Origin: Bifidobacterium callitrichidarum
GTDB lineage: Bacteria; Actinomycetota; Actinomycetes; Actinomycetales; Bifidobacteriaceae
DNA length: 64,000 nucleotides
Direction: 5' to 3'
Assembly (NCBI RefSeq): GCF_003129905.1
Contig: NZ_QFFM01000012.1
Span: 38,650 to 102,649 of the forward strand
The notes beneath the pieces were generated by a model. The model saw nothing but the letters and a program-made list of their open reading frames with translations. It had not been told where the DNA came from and ran no database searches. Positions 25,754-35,199 of the stretch are shown one piece after another; within the stretch, counting starts at the first letter, position 1, and every line of letters begins with the position of its first letter. Position numbers and translations under genes: made by a program.

Positions 25754-27151
25754 TTACTTCCAGTTCTTGTCGCCGGTGCGTTTGCCGCCGACACCGGTCA
25801 TCGGATACTTCGGGTTCCATGGGCCGAGCTGGTTTTCGTGCAGCCAGGACATATGGTTTTTCATGGCGACTAGCATTCCGTCCGTGTCTTCGAGGCCGCG
25901 ATGTACTTCTTTGCTGGTTGCAGGAATCGCATTCCATTGCTTCATGTACGTGTCAAGTTTGAATCCTTTGAGTGCTTTGGCGGATTCCGGCTTAGGCAAG
26001 GATCGACTCATTTGCATGGTGTCCATGAGCCGTACTTTGCCTTTTCGATAGGCTTCAGCGTAACCATCCACGTTGGCCATCAGATGATGATGTTCGAATA
26101 GGGCGTTGTGGGCGACGAGTGGGGCACTTGTCGCGAAGTCCAGAAGTTGCTTCTGAGCGGCCGGGTTCTCATCCAATGGTTTGTACTGGGTGAATTCGCG
26201 AGGATCGATGTGGTTTGTGTCTTCTGCTGGATTACCGGCGAGCGATCGGACGTTGTCGGTTCCGTATTGGAAGCTGCGAATACCGTAGGCGCCGTTATCG
26301 CTGGAGTAGCAGTCTTCGCGGTACTTATAGTTTCGATCGGCTTCGGAACGCTTGTCCTCGTGCTGAATGGTCGGATTGATATCCATGTATTCCATGCCGG
26401 CATCAACGATGAAATCCGTGTCTGGATTCAAGCCGGTTGTTTCGAAGTCCAGACCAGCGACAGTGTTGGCGTCCTGTCCGGGCATCCACCGGTAGGCTTT
26501 CGACCGTTGTTCCAGTCTTGCCTGTCGTGTTTCCTTGTTTTGGGCTTTTATTTCTTCTGGAGTGAGCAGGGCTTTCGCTGCTTCGGCGTCTTTCTTGTTT
26601 TTGTCAGTAACGTCGTCCCTGTATTTCTGCAGGAGCTTTTCGACTGGCTGGCCGCCAGTTTCGTCTTGGATGCGCTGGTTAAGCAAATCAATTTCGCCGT
26701 CCAGGCGCCGGTTGGCATAGGCGATGGTTCGCGCGGTTCGATAGGATTCGATGTTGAAGCCGTCACCGTATAGGAAGTCGCGGGACATTTGATCATAAGC
26801 GGCGTGGAGTTCTTCCTGCAGTTGAACGTCCTTGGTGGCGCCTTCAACCGGGTCTGGGTAGTCGATTCCGACTCCGACACCGTTACGCAGGTCAAGGTCA
26901 GCGATCTTATCCCAGTCGATTTCTCGACCTAAAGCGTCGGTTTTGGTGACTTGGCTCCACTGTTCGATGTCCTCTTTGGCATCATCAACCCAAGCGTTGC
27001 CTTCTTCACCATATGAGTCGTCGTCATATGTATCGAAGTCATTGTCTTCTGGCGGGAGACCGCCTGGCGTATTGCCATTGTTGGCATCCTTCCATCGTCC
27101 GGTTTTGGCTTCGCGTGGATGTTCGCTCGGATCGAATGCCTTGTTTCCCAT
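25754..27151 (-). CDS. header-family gene 11: DEDDh 3'-5' exonuclease, 465 aa
   Basis: The header (residues 5-34: FDPSEHPR, GRW, PGGLP) is followed by an acidic linker and coiled-coil segments. A DnaQ-like exonuclease domain starts near residue 228. Exo I is LDFETTG, Exo II lies around VAHNALFEHHHL, and Exo III is HRGLEDTDG with the catalytic His. Predicted to degrade DNA or RNA from the 3' end. AGGAGG before the ATG. Its core is related to the header-less exonuclease at 38.5 kb. Confidence 0.75.
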   Translation of the reverse strand: MGNKAFDPSEHPREAKTGRWKDANNGNTPGGLPPEDNDFDTYDDDSYGEEGNAWVDDAKEDIEQWSQVTKTDALGREIDWDKIADLDLRNGVGVGIDYPDPVEGATKDVQLQEELHAAYDQMSRDFLYGDGFNIESYRTARTIAYANRRLDGEIDLLNQRIQDETGGQPVEKLLQKYRDDVTDKNKKDAEAAKALLTPEEIKAQNKETRQARLEQRSKAYRWMPGQDANTVAGLDFETTGLNPDTDFIVDAGMEYMDINPTIQHEDKRSEADRNYKYREDCYSSDNGAYGIRSFQYGTDNVRSLAGNPAEDTNHIDPREFTQYKPLDENPAAQKQLLDFATSAPLVAHNALFEHHHLMANVDGYAEAYRKGKVRLMDTMQMSRSLPKPESAKALKGFKLDTYMKQWNAIPATSKEVHRGLEDTDGMLVAMKNHMSWLHENQLGPWNPKYPMTGVGGKRTGDKNWK

Positions 27152-27163
27152 ATTCGCCTCCTA

Positions 27164-28456
27164 TCAGTCCATCGGATGCATGAAACGACTGGTACGCATG
27201 ACCAACGGTTTCCCGTTCTCCCCCAAAACGGGAGTGCCATCCCGATGTACCAGGCCAAGGGTTTTGATATCCGGCGTGTAACCAAGTTCGGAGTATTCGG
27301 CGTTCCGGTCACTGTGATGTTCCAGCAGGAACGTCTGCCGGTCGGCGCTCACCCCTCGGAGATCGCATTTGACGCTGTCATGCAACTGGGGCATATTCTC
27401 CACCAGTTGCCGGTCGCTATCGTTGCCGGGACGGATCATGGTCATGTCTTTGGTTTGACGGTAGAAGGCGAGACAGGTTCTGGCCTCATCGCGTTTCATA
27501 TTGACGTGTTTTCTTGATTCCTCATTGGCTCTCCGAGTTTTCTCGGTTTTGAAGATCTTCTCCTCGAGCTCATTACGCTTGCTATTGAGCTCATTGACCT
27601 TCACACTCAACGGACCGGACTCATCGAACGGGAGTTTCCGATCATCCGTATACCGGTAGTCAGGCCACCCATGCCCCGGATACATGAAATCAGGATCATC
27701 CAAACCACGCTGCAGACACCTATCAGCCCACGTCATGGTTAGGAGTTCCTTCGCATGCTGGGCTCTATCCTGCTGCTCACCGGTCAAATCCATGGCGTCG
27801 GCCGGGAAAGTGACTTTCCCTTTCAACCCTTTACTCGTGGTGTAGTTGACCCGATATCGTGTGGAACCCCGGTATTTGTAGGGTTCGACCTTGTCGATCT
27901 TGGTGTCGAACGCGGTGATGGCCCAATACTGTTCGGGCTTGTATTCGTGGATGCTGTTCAGATAGCGTTGGCTTCGGATGAAACGTCGAGGATTATCCTG
28001 TCCAGCAAGGTTATCCAATTGCTGTTGGATGGGTTGGCTGGTTTTCTCCCAGTAGCGTTTGTCGCATTCGTCGAGTTTGGTTTGTTCTTCCTGCCGGTAT
28101 TCGGCTAGGCGTTCGCGTGATTGTTTGACGAGTTCGATGGTTGCCGCGCGTTGTTCTTCGATGGTTTTGGCGAGTTCGGTCTGGACGGTGTCGTCGACGG
28201 GGTATCTGTTGTTGATTTCCTCATCGGTGAGGTTTGATATTTGTTCGAGCCGGTTAACAGTGTATTCGTCGTAGAGACGTAATAGGTCGTCTTCTCCACC
28301 GACTTGGGCTTCCTCGCATTGGTCGAGCAGGTCGTCCATTTCATCCCGAGCCTTGGCTGGCAGGGATACGGGCTTGCGTTTGGCGTCCTCATTGTCGAAT
28401 TCGCCGTTGCGCTTGCGTCGGCGTTGGGAGACATCTGGACCCTTGTGTTCGACCAT
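27164..28456 (-). CDS. header-family gene 10 (divergent header), 430 aa
   Basis: The header is altered: RKRNGEF replaces EHPR..G.F, but the closing PVSLP remains at about residue 33. Residues 45-160 and 285-330 are strongly charged coiled coil. A central segment (YWAITAFDTKIDKVEPYKYRG) is mixed alpha/beta and not recognised. AAGGAG precedes the ATG. One of three shared 45-bp upstream elements lies 66 bases before the start. Confidence 0.6.
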   Translation of the reverse strand: MVEHKGPDVSQRRRKRNGEFDNEDAKRKPVSLPAKARDEMDDLLDQCEEAQVGGEDDLLRLYDEYTVNRLEQISNLTDEEINNRYPVDDTVQTELAKTIEEQRAATIELVKQSRERLAEYRQEEQTKLDECDKRYWEKTSQPIQQQLDNLAGQDNPRRFIRSQRYLNSIHEYKPEQYWAITAFDTKIDKVEPYKYRGSTRYRVNYTTSKGLKGKVTFPADAMDLTGEQQDRAQHAKELLTMTWADRCLQRGLDDPDFMYPGHGWPDYRYTDDRKLPFDESGPLSVKVNELNSKRNELEEKIFKTEKTRRANEESRKHVNMKRDEARTCLAFYRQTKDMTMIRPGNDSDRQLVENMPQLHDSVKCDLRGVSADRQTFLLEHHSDRNAEYSELGYTPDIKTLGLVHRDGTPVLGENGKPLVMRTSRFMHPMD

Positions 28457-28521
28457 GCGGAACCACTCCTTATATATAAGGAATCATTTTCTGCGGTTGA
28501 CGCTAATGGTTCGGACTGTGC

Positions 28522-28566
28522 TTGGTTGCACAGTCCGTAATATGTCCACTTTCTGTCCGTATTATG
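28522..28566 (-). promoter_or_regulatory. array-specific element, copy A
   Basis: Shares about 34 of 45 positions with the element at 37770. On the minus strand it carries tandem CGGACA / GTGGACA / CGGACTGTGC units ending GCAACCAA. Its inner end overlaps a perfect hairpin, CGGACTGTGC/GCACAGTCCG (28512-28537). It lies upstream of header gene 10. Confidence 0.6.
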
Positions 28567-28569
28567 AAA

Positions 28570-30135
28570 TCAGTTGAAGAGTCGTCCAAACAAGCGATCA
28601 ATCCGCTCCTCCTCGCCTTTGAACGGCGCATAATCGAAACGGGTCTGATAGGTTTCCTTCGACTCCAGGAAACTGGAGCCATCGCCACCATGTCGGCTCA
28701 TCCAGGTCTCCGCGCAGCGTGCGAACACTTCAGTCGGAGCGAGATACCGGTCCGGGTTAGTGCCCGTCATCTGCTCCCGGTCGACTGTCGCCCGGTAGTG
28801 GTCGAGAATCGGCTTGAAATCAGGGTCCAACGACAGTTCATGATCGGACTTCGTGAAGTCCATGTGATGGAAATACTCATGGGTGAATGACGCCGGGTGG
28901 CGAGGGTCCACCGCGATGTTGACGAAACCCGGATGGTAGACGCCGGTCGCATTATGTCGGCCGGTGTACCGGAAGCGGAGGTTCGCCGTCTCAGTTTGTG
29001 CGGGTAGAAGATGCTTGTATTTAGAGTATTCGGAGCCTAGTGATTTGAAGCGTTCGAGGTCAACGTCATTGTCGATTTCTATATGGCCGAAGTCACGGGC
29101 GAACGGACTGGTTCGGCCTGCTTCCACGTGCGCTGGATCCTGGTTCTTCTTATCCATGAACACGGTTGCGTTCGTTTCGGAGGATTGTTTCTTCTGCCAA
29201 TCCCGGTTGGCTCGAACATTGCCTTCCGTATTTAGAATGTTGCTGACTGAGTTGCGGAAGGATTTTGCAGGCCCGACCATGTCAAGTTGCGGTATCGCCC
29301 GTTCGACGGTGGTTTGGATGATGCGCATCTCGTCATAGGGGCGGTCTTTATTGTCCTCCTCATACTTATCAACGATGCTTTTCGCGTGAGCCCACCATTG
29401 TTTAGCCTCATCCAAATCATCGGATGGAGAGTCGAGTTTGATGCCGGTCTTTTTCTCTATGACGGCAATGGTTTGATCGGCATTGGGCATGCCTTTGATG
29501 TTGAGTTTATAATGCGACCAGCTTTTACGGTTATCATCAAGGATCGTCCGAATGGTGTCGGATGGGTTTGGGCCAAGCTCATCCATTCCGTTGACGATTT
29601 CCCGAGTTGCAAGCATGTCCGCCAGGTTGGTCGTATCCAAGTCGCGGCCGCTTTTACGGAATCGGTAGTTGAATTTGTTGACCGCCGCCTTATGTGGTCC
29701 GAGGTTAACGAACAGGTATCGTCCGTCCGGCAGCTCGTAGGCGATATCCTGACTGCCAGTTTTTTCCTCATCCAATCTCATATGTAGGGCAACATCGGAA
29801 TCGTCACCATCATATCTGACGACACCGGGCCACAAATCGTATACGGTTTCGTCAGCCAAGGCTTCCCGGTCTGCGTTCTCATCCAGAGAGTTGTACAAAT
29901 ATCGGCCAAGTTTGGTGCGTGCTTTAACCGAATCATCATCAGGGTCGAGCGTCGGGACCTTCATTCGACGGTTGAAGTCCAATGGTAGGCGTTCTTCCAG
30001 CAGCGTCGAAAGCCGCTCTTCCTCATCGAAACCGGTCTCCTCGTCGGGCAGTTGTCCCGGTAGGTTCCCGTTCTTGTCGCGGAAGGTACCGTCAGTGCGG
30101 CGCGGATGTTCTTTCTCGAACTGCTGGTTGACCAT
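28570..30135 (-). CDS. header-family gene 9: HExxH metallopeptidase, 521 aa
   Basis: Header at residues 6-30 (FEKEHPR, GTF, PGQLP). The C-terminal third holds ASFTHEYFHHMDF, a zinc-peptidase HEYFH motif, preceded by GVYHPGFVNIAVDP. A downstream Glu in AETW could be the third ligand. This layout matches metallopeptidase domains known from phage and conjugative polyvalent proteins. Probably cuts a host or recipient protein. The middle 250 residues are not recognised. The start directly follows header gene 8. Confidence 0.7.
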   Translation of the reverse strand: MVNQQFEKEHPRRTDGTFRDKNGNLPGQLPDEETGFDEEERLSTLLEERLPLDFNRRMKVPTLDPDDDSVKARTKLGRYLYNSLDENADREALADETVYDLWPGVVRYDGDDSDVALHMRLDEEKTGSQDIAYELPDGRYLFVNLGPHKAAVNKFNYRFRKSGRDLDTTNLADMLATREIVNGMDELGPNPSDTIRTILDDNRKSWSHYKLNIKGMPNADQTIAVIEKKTGIKLDSPSDDLDEAKQWWAHAKSIVDKYEEDNKDRPYDEMRIIQTTVERAIPQLDMVGPAKSFRNSVSNILNTEGNVRANRDWQKKQSSETNATVFMDKKNQDPAHVEAGRTSPFARDFGHIEIDNDVDLERFKSLGSEYSKYKHLLPAQTETANLRFRYTGRHNATGVYHPGFVNIAVDPRHPASFTHEYFHHMDFTKSDHELSLDPDFKPILDHYRATVDREQMTGTNPDRYLAPTEVFARCAETWMSRHGGDGSSFLESKETYQTRFDYAPFKGEEERIDRLFGRLFN

Positions 30136-30146
30136 CTTCTACCCGC

Positions 30147-31139
30147 TTACTGTTGATCCGACTCGATGTCATCGAGGAAATCGGAGTAGTTGCCGAATGT
30201 GTGGTACATGGCCTGCCCGTCGCCCATGCGTCCGAAGTCCTCGATGGTGGTTCGCTGTGACTGATGGTAGACGCGGTCCAACGCGCTATCAGGGTACTGG
30301 TTGAGGTTGAATCCGCGTGCACAGGAGTTGGCGAAGGCGCGGCGTCCCTGTTCTCCGTGGTCGATGATGAAATCGTCTATCTCATCCCATGCATCATCGT
30401 CATCCAAACGGTTGGCTTGCTCGTAGAGTTTGTCGGACTGGTTTTGAAGTTCCGGATCGGTCACCGGCCAAGGATTATGCGCGGATTGGGCTCGTGGTGT
30501 GACGACGGCCGGTTTCGTTGGAGTGGGTGTAGTGTTCTGGCCCATGACCTGCAGTAGGGATTGGGTGTCGATGAACGATTGTTCGATATCACCGGCGTAT
30601 GCGGCGGAGTCATTGTCTCCGGCACGATTGCAGGCGTTCGTGTAGATGTTATCCACGAGGGCCTTGTCGAAGATTCCGTATTTGGATGCCAGTGCATTCG
30701 CATACTCGTCGTCGTAGGAGCCATCCTCGATCATTTCGCCGATCGCTTCGTAATCGTCCTCATCCAACAGGTCGTTGACACGCATCTGTTCGTTCGGGTC
30801 AGTGTCGTATGGGCCGTATGGTTCCATACTGGCGATCTGCGAGTTCACATGCGGTCCCTCAGCGTCACGTCGCCAAACCATTTCCTGATGCTGGTTATAG
30901 TAGGTGTCGCCTTCCCGATGGAGATACATTTCCATCGGCTTGCCGTCCATGTCCAGGACGAGAACCTTCATCCCATCCCACTGGTTCTCGTCTTCTGGCA
31001 TGGAGGGGCGCAGCCGGTTGAGTGCGGCTTCACCCGAGTATTCATCGACTTCGCCAGGCAACGGGTTGGGATTGTTGCCATCCTTGTCCTTGAATTCGCC
31101 TTTGCCGTTACGCGGATGCTCTTTGGGATCAAACGCCAT
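30147..31139 (-). CDS. header-family gene 8, 330 aa
   Basis: Header at residues 3-28 (FDPKEHPR, GEF, PNPLP). The body is acidic and helical with no recognised domain. The ribosome site CAGGAG overlaps the stop of header gene 7, so translation is probably coupled. Confidence 0.6.
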   Translation of the reverse strand: MAFDPKEHPRNGKGEFKDKDGNNPNPLPGEVDEYSGEAALNRLRPSMPEDENQWDGMKVLVLDMDGKPMEMYLHREGDTYYNQHQEMVWRRDAEGPHVNSQIASMEPYGPYDTDPNEQMRVNDLLDEDDYEAIGEMIEDGSYDDEYANALASKYGIFDKALVDNIYTNACNRAGDNDSAAYAGDIEQSFIDTQSLLQVMGQNTTPTPTKPAVVTPRAQSAHNPWPVTDPELQNQSDKLYEQANRLDDDDAWDEIDDFIIDHGEQGRRAFANSCARGFNLNQYPDSALDRVYHQSQRTTIEDFGRMGDGQAMYHTFGNYSDFLDDIESDQQ

Positions 31140-31142
31140 GGT

Positions 31143-32021
31143 TTAGTGCTCCTGCTTGTATTCGTTTAGTTTGCTGTTGATGAAGTCGCCGGCATTCTGG
31201 TCGGCCGGGAACGTGGTTCGCCCTTCGACCAGCCAATCCTTGTGGTAGAGACGCCGTTCGCGGGTCAATGTGGCCTGCCCGTTATCGTCGAGGCTGACAT
31301 GGAATCGTTCGTCGTTCGCCTTACCTGCTTCTCCTATATATATGGAGCCATCATCGGAATCAGGCCATGCGGTCATGCCATGATGCGTGTTCAGATTGTT
31401 CTGGACCGCTTCGACCAGATCATTCCCGCCTTGCATGTCTTGGAATTGGCTATGCCATTCAGGATTCTCGCCCTTGTTGGCGCAGAGGACGGTCAGGTAG
31501 GAGGCGTCCACGTAATCGTCTTCATCCTCCTCGGCATCCTGCAGGTAGCCGGCTGGCATGATGGAGTACATGTTGACCGTATCGGTTTTCCCGTTGAGGA
31601 AATCCTGGACGGGTTGCAGGTTCTCCCATTGGTGTGAGTTCATGTTGTCGATGATCCTGTAATCGTCCGGCGTATCCATGCCGAAATCGATATCCGCATA
31701 ATTGGCGTTCCCATCGTTATCGTATGGGAGGTCACAGGACCGGTAGCCGCTTTCATCCAATGAGGTCAAACCCCAGCCGTCACCTTTACGACTGATACCG
31801 ATACCACCCTCGTAGGTTTCCAGATAGTCGGCGGCCTCCAAAGCGTCCGACCGGTTGTCGTACACTTTGTCCATTTTCTCCCGCAGCTCATCCTCGAACA
31901 CTGCAGCAGGGTCGGCTACGGTTTCCGTTTCCACTGGCAACGGTTCCGGAATACCAGGCTTGTTCTTATCAACGAACTTTCCTTTTTTACGAGGATGCTC
32001 GCTTTCCTTGAATTGAGCCAT
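31143..32021 (-). CDS. header-family gene 7, 292 aa
   Basis: Header at residues 4-29 (FKESEHPR, GKF, PEPLP). The body is acidic with a beta-rich C-terminal part (GSIYIGEAGKANDERFHVSLDD). Not recognised. Confidence 0.6.
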   Translation of the reverse strand: MAQFKESEHPRKKGKFVDKNKPGIPEPLPVETETVADPAAVFEDELREKMDKVYDNRSDALEAADYLETYEGGIGISRKGDGWGLTSLDESGYRSCDLPYDNDGNANYADIDFGMDTPDDYRIIDNMNSHQWENLQPVQDFLNGKTDTVNMYSIMPAGYLQDAEEDEDDYVDASYLTVLCANKGENPEWHSQFQDMQGGNDLVEAVQNNLNTHHGMTAWPDSDDGSIYIGEAGKANDERFHVSLDDNGQATLTRERRLYHKDWLVEGRTTFPADQNAGDFINSKLNEYKQEH

Positions 32022-32080
32022 TGTATGCTCGCTTTCTCACGTTAATCTCGTAATCGACAGGCGTCTTGGATTGTCGTCTA

Positions 32081-33202
32081 TCACCATTCGTCATCGGAGT
32101 AATCCAGGAGCTGAACCTTGCTTCGGAACTGTTCCGATAGGCCTTTATTGTTTAGTATTTCCACGCATACAGTTGACTTGGATTCGGCACGATTAAGAAT
32201 CTTCCGGGCTCTCGCATCCCCGATACTTGGATTGCTGACCAACAGTTGGTCCACATACGGGTCGTTCTGGGACATCATCTCATCCAGAATCCTGTCAGGG
32301 GTGGCAGGATTCGCAGCAAGTTGGTCTCGGATCACACCTGAATGCTGGTAATTGCTCCGATACAGTTCTTCGGCCATTTCCGGCGTGATGCTCGGATTCA
32401 TGGAAGCACCAAGGGCCGCGTCACTGTTGTTGTAGGAGCAATAGGACTTGTAGTCTTCGAGGGTTTCCTTGTCCAATGCCGGATGTGAGAACACTCCTAT
32501 GGTTCGACCCATGTCGTATGGTTTCTTGGCGAGCATCGCATGTAATGCTCGTGGCCCGCATTGCGGGTTGTGTTCGACGTCATAGTATGCATCCGAGTTT
32601 GGTTTCAAATGTTCGACGGCCAGGGCGAGGGTCATGTCGTTGCTGTTGGGGTTTCGGACTGCATGTTCGGCTATTTCGCTGCTTGGATATTGTTGGAGTA
32701 TCCGGTTGATGGTTTCCGAACGCATGGTTGGATTGTCGAGCATGTTGACGGCGATGCGGCGTCGTGATTCGGAGGGGATCTGACTGTCCGGTTGTATCCA
32801 GGTCTCACACTGATTGGTCAGGTCGTCACTAATCCCGTATCGGCTGGCGACACCTTCCCGAACCGTCTGCATGGATTCGTCATCGGGTTGCCGGTAGAGA
32901 ATATCATCAACCTGATAGTCGCTGATATTCTCATTACTGATGATGTAGCCGTCCAACGTCGGATTATTCGCCTCAAACAAGCGTTGGCAAACCTGTTCAG
33001 GCGCCTGACGGGACAAGTACTCAACCTCACCGGGAGTCAAATCCTCACCAGACTCAGCCTTCTCAACCGCCCGAGCATTCAACCGCCGCACCCATTCAGG
33101 CGTGGAATCCTCCGGCAACTGGTTAGGCGTACGACTCTTATCCTTATCCCGATACTTACCGAACGGGTCACGCGGATGATCCGCCTCGTTATAGTTCGCC
33201 AT
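32081..33202 (-). CDS. header-family gene 6: LRV/HEAT-like repeat protein, 373 aa
   Basis: Header at residues 4-30 (YNEADHPR, GKY, PNQLP). From about residue 130 it is built of 20-35-residue helical repeats, each with an N-P or P-S turn (AVNMLDNPTMRSETI, AANPATPDRILDEMM, LVSNPSIGDARARKIL), the pattern of leucine-rich variants. Such folds usually bind other proteins. The start lies 2 bases after the stop of header gene 5. Confidence 0.65.
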   Translation of the reverse strand: MANYNEADHPRDPFGKYRDKDKSRTPNQLPEDSTPEWVRRLNARAVEKAESGEDLTPGEVEYLSRQAPEQVCQRLFEANNPTLDGYIISNENISDYQVDDILYRQPDDESMQTVREGVASRYGISDDLTNQCETWIQPDSQIPSESRRRIAVNMLDNPTMRSETINRILQQYPSSEIAEHAVRNPNSNDMTLALAVEHLKPNSDAYYDVEHNPQCGPRALHAMLAKKPYDMGRTIGVFSHPALDKETLEDYKSYCSYNNSDAALGASMNPSITPEMAEELYRSNYQHSGVIRDQLAANPATPDRILDEMMSQNDPYVDQLLVSNPSIGDARARKILNRAESKSTVCVEILNNKGLSEQFRSKVQLLDYSDDEW

Positions 33203-33204
33203 GA

Positions 33205-34302
33205 TCAGTATGCCTTCCCGTGCTCAACAATGCTTACGTCCACGTATCCGTCTGTGTCGAAGTAGTCGACCATGGCGTTGTTGTTGCTGTACGTGTATTG
33301 GTGGCCGACTTGTTCGCAGAGTTTGCGGACTTTGCGAACTTGCGGGGTTTCGACGCGGCAATCCCATTCGGAGCCTTCGAGTTCTTCCCCATTCTTCATT
33401 TTCTGGTTGATGCGGTTGGCTTGTTCACGCCATTCGTCGTCCGTGAGACTGCCGCCGTTCGCTTCGAGTAGACCGCGGATGGCTTTCTTGTCTGGATTGT
33501 CGTAGCGGTCGTTTTCCGCGATGGATTTCCAATATTGTTCGGGTGTGGGCACGTAGTAGCGTGGCACGCCTTCGGGGAGTGTCACTTTGATTCGTGCGGT
33601 CCAGTTCATCGAGTATTCGCTTTTACGGACGCTGATCTTCCAGTCTTTTGGAATGTCACCGTTCTTCTTCAACTGTTTGAAGTCCTCGCGCATGAGCTTG
33701 GTTTTCTCGGTGGATGTGAGATTCGGATCGTATTTGCCGCCGACTCGTTTGGTTCCGCCCAGATAGCCTTCGGATACGGTTGATTCGGTGATAACAGGAT
33801 TGTCCTTGGAGCGGGATTCCGGATTGCAGGCTTGATCGTATGCGGTGCGAATGTTCGCGCCCATTTCGTCTTCGAGCCTGCCGGGCGTGCTGGAGACTCC
33901 CCATCCGGTGTCCTCCCAGTCGCCGTCCTTGTTGATTTTCTGTTGGGTGGCGGTGAGCATCATCCCGTCCGGGTCTTCGTCCATTTTCAGTTCGGATCGG
34001 AGGTTCGGGTATTTGTCGCTGGTTATGTAGACGCGCCCGTGGTCGCCCATGATGATGGTCGAGTCGGGGTGTTTTTCCGCTTGTTCTTTGACGGCCGCCG
34101 CCGTCTCGTGGCATGCGTTGAGGCGCGGGTCGTCATTGTCGAGCCATTCGTCGCTGAAATCAGTGAATGCGTATTCGGTGAAGTCGGCTTCGCGTTCCTG
34201 ATCGGTGGTTTCCGGTATTGTCCCGGGATGGCTGCTTTCGTCCTTTTTCCGGTATTCCCCGAACCGGTTGCGTGGATGATCGGCTTCGTTGTATCCGGCC
34301 AT
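33205..34302 (-). CDS. header-family gene 5: LPD29-like polyvalent protein, 365 aa
   Basis: Header at residues 4-30 (YNEADHPR, GEY, PGTIP). The C-terminal half resembles LPD29, a domain of large polyvalent proteins of phages and conjugative elements: LMREDFKQLKK, WKISVRKSEYSM, then near the C-terminus SNNNAMVDYFDTDGYVDVSI. This supports a polyvalent-protein origin of the family. Domain call from memory of the family, moderate certainty. AAGGGG before the ATG. Confidence 0.6.
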   Translation of the reverse strand: MAGYNEADHPRNRFGEYRKKDESSHPGTIPETTDQEREADFTEYAFTDFSDEWLDNDDPRLNACHETAAAVKEQAEKHPDSTIIMGDHGRVYITSDKYPNLRSELKMDEDPDGMMLTATQQKINKDGDWEDTGWGVSSTPGRLEDEMGANIRTAYDQACNPESRSKDNPVITESTVSEGYLGGTKRVGGKYDPNLTSTEKTKLMREDFKQLKKNGDIPKDWKISVRKSEYSMNWTARIKVTLPEGVPRYYVPTPEQYWKSIAENDRYDNPDKKAIRGLLEANGGSLTDDEWREQANRINQKMKNGEELEGSEWDCRVETPQVRKVRKLCEQVGHQYTYSNNNAMVDYFDTDGYVDVSIVEHGKAY

Positions 34303-34326
34303 TGGTGACGCCCCTTAAGAGAAGAA

Positions 34327-34360
34327 TTGGGAGAAACCTTGTTGTGTTAGGTTTCTCCCA
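34327..34360. terminator. hairpin between header genes 4 and 5
   Basis: TTGGGAGAAACC pairs with GGTTTCTCCCAA around a 10-base loop. On the minus strand it is followed by TTCTTCTCTT. It divides the array into at least two transcripts, with genes 5-9 after it. Confidence 0.65.
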
Positions 34361-34386
34361 AAAAGCTAAAGGTGTGTTCTGTTTCT

Positions 34387-34431
34387 GTCCGCACGGTTCA
34401 CATTGAGTCCACGAACCGTCCGCATATTGGA
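34387..34431 (-). promoter_or_regulatory. array-specific element, copy B
   Basis: Aligns with the elements at 28.5 and 37.8 kb through GCACGGTTC, GTCC and GTCCG blocks. Contains its own inverted repeat (CGGACGGTTC / GAACCGTGCGGAC, 34387-34423). It lies about 87 bases before header gene 5, with the hairpin 34327-34360 between. Confidence 0.5.
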
Positions 34432-35118
34432 CTACCAGTCGAATGCATCCCTATCCTGCAACTCCGCAGCAGCATTCTCACGCACGTTCGTATTATCATC
34501 CCACAACATTTCACGCACCCTATCAGTCGGCAGACTATGACTGCTGATGGCCGCGCTGCGAATCATCCAATTCTCGTCACGACTCTCATACAAGCATCGT
34601 TCCGGACTCAACTGGCCCGACTGCAAGGCTGCGATACGAACACACTGCCGGTTATCCAAACTCGCGTCACCAATATCCCAACTCATCTGCTCCACACGCT
34701 CATCAGACAGTTGACCACTGTTGATGGCGGCAGCACGCAGCATGGCGGTATCCCCGTCAATCGGACTGCACCGGCTCAACCAGTCGGCATCATCAGCCGA
34801 AACGTTCCCATTCTCCACGTAATCCAACGCCGACTGCAACGACCGTTTACCGGTCATATGCCGCAAATCGCTCATACTGCATGGATGGTCGAGGGTCATT
34901 TCGTAAGCCATATGCTTGCCAATGACCTCCTCCCTATAGGAGCGGTCCTGCACGCATGGTGGCACAATATCGTATCCGACGCCGGATCGAGCGTCCAATG
35001 ATTCCACGTCCGGAGTGTATTCGGGGAGCGTGCCGGGTAGTCCTCTGCCGTTCTTTTCGCGATATTTGCCGAACCGATCCCGTGGATGTTCGGCTTCGAC
35101 GAAGCCTTTGTTGACCAT
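34432..35118 (-). CDS. header-family gene 4: LRV/HEAT-like repeats, 228 aa
   Basis: Header at residues 6-32 (FVEAEHPR, GKY, PGTLP). Residues 115-225 form about four helical repeats of roughly 30 residues (MLRAAAINSGQLSDERV, VRIAALQSGQLSPERC, IRSAAISSHSLPTDRV). Likely a protein-binding scaffold. AGGAG before the ATG. Confidence 0.65.
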   Translation of the reverse strand: MVNKGFVEAEHPRDRFGKYREKNGRGLPGTLPEYTPDVESLDARSGVGYDIVPPCVQDRSYREEVIGKHMAYEMTLDHPCSMSDLRHMTGKRSLQSALDYVENGNVSADDADWLSRCSPIDGDTAMLRAAAINSGQLSDERVEQMSWDIGDASLDNRQCVRIAALQSGQLSPERCLYESRDENWMIRSAAISSHSLPTDRVREMLWDDNTNVRENAAAELQDRDAFDW

Positions 35119-35199
35119 GCGTAGACTCCTATAGGATTGTACGATTCTGGGGTTTGGTTATTAACTTATTGGAATGTTGTTGGCTTATAGTGCGCGACG

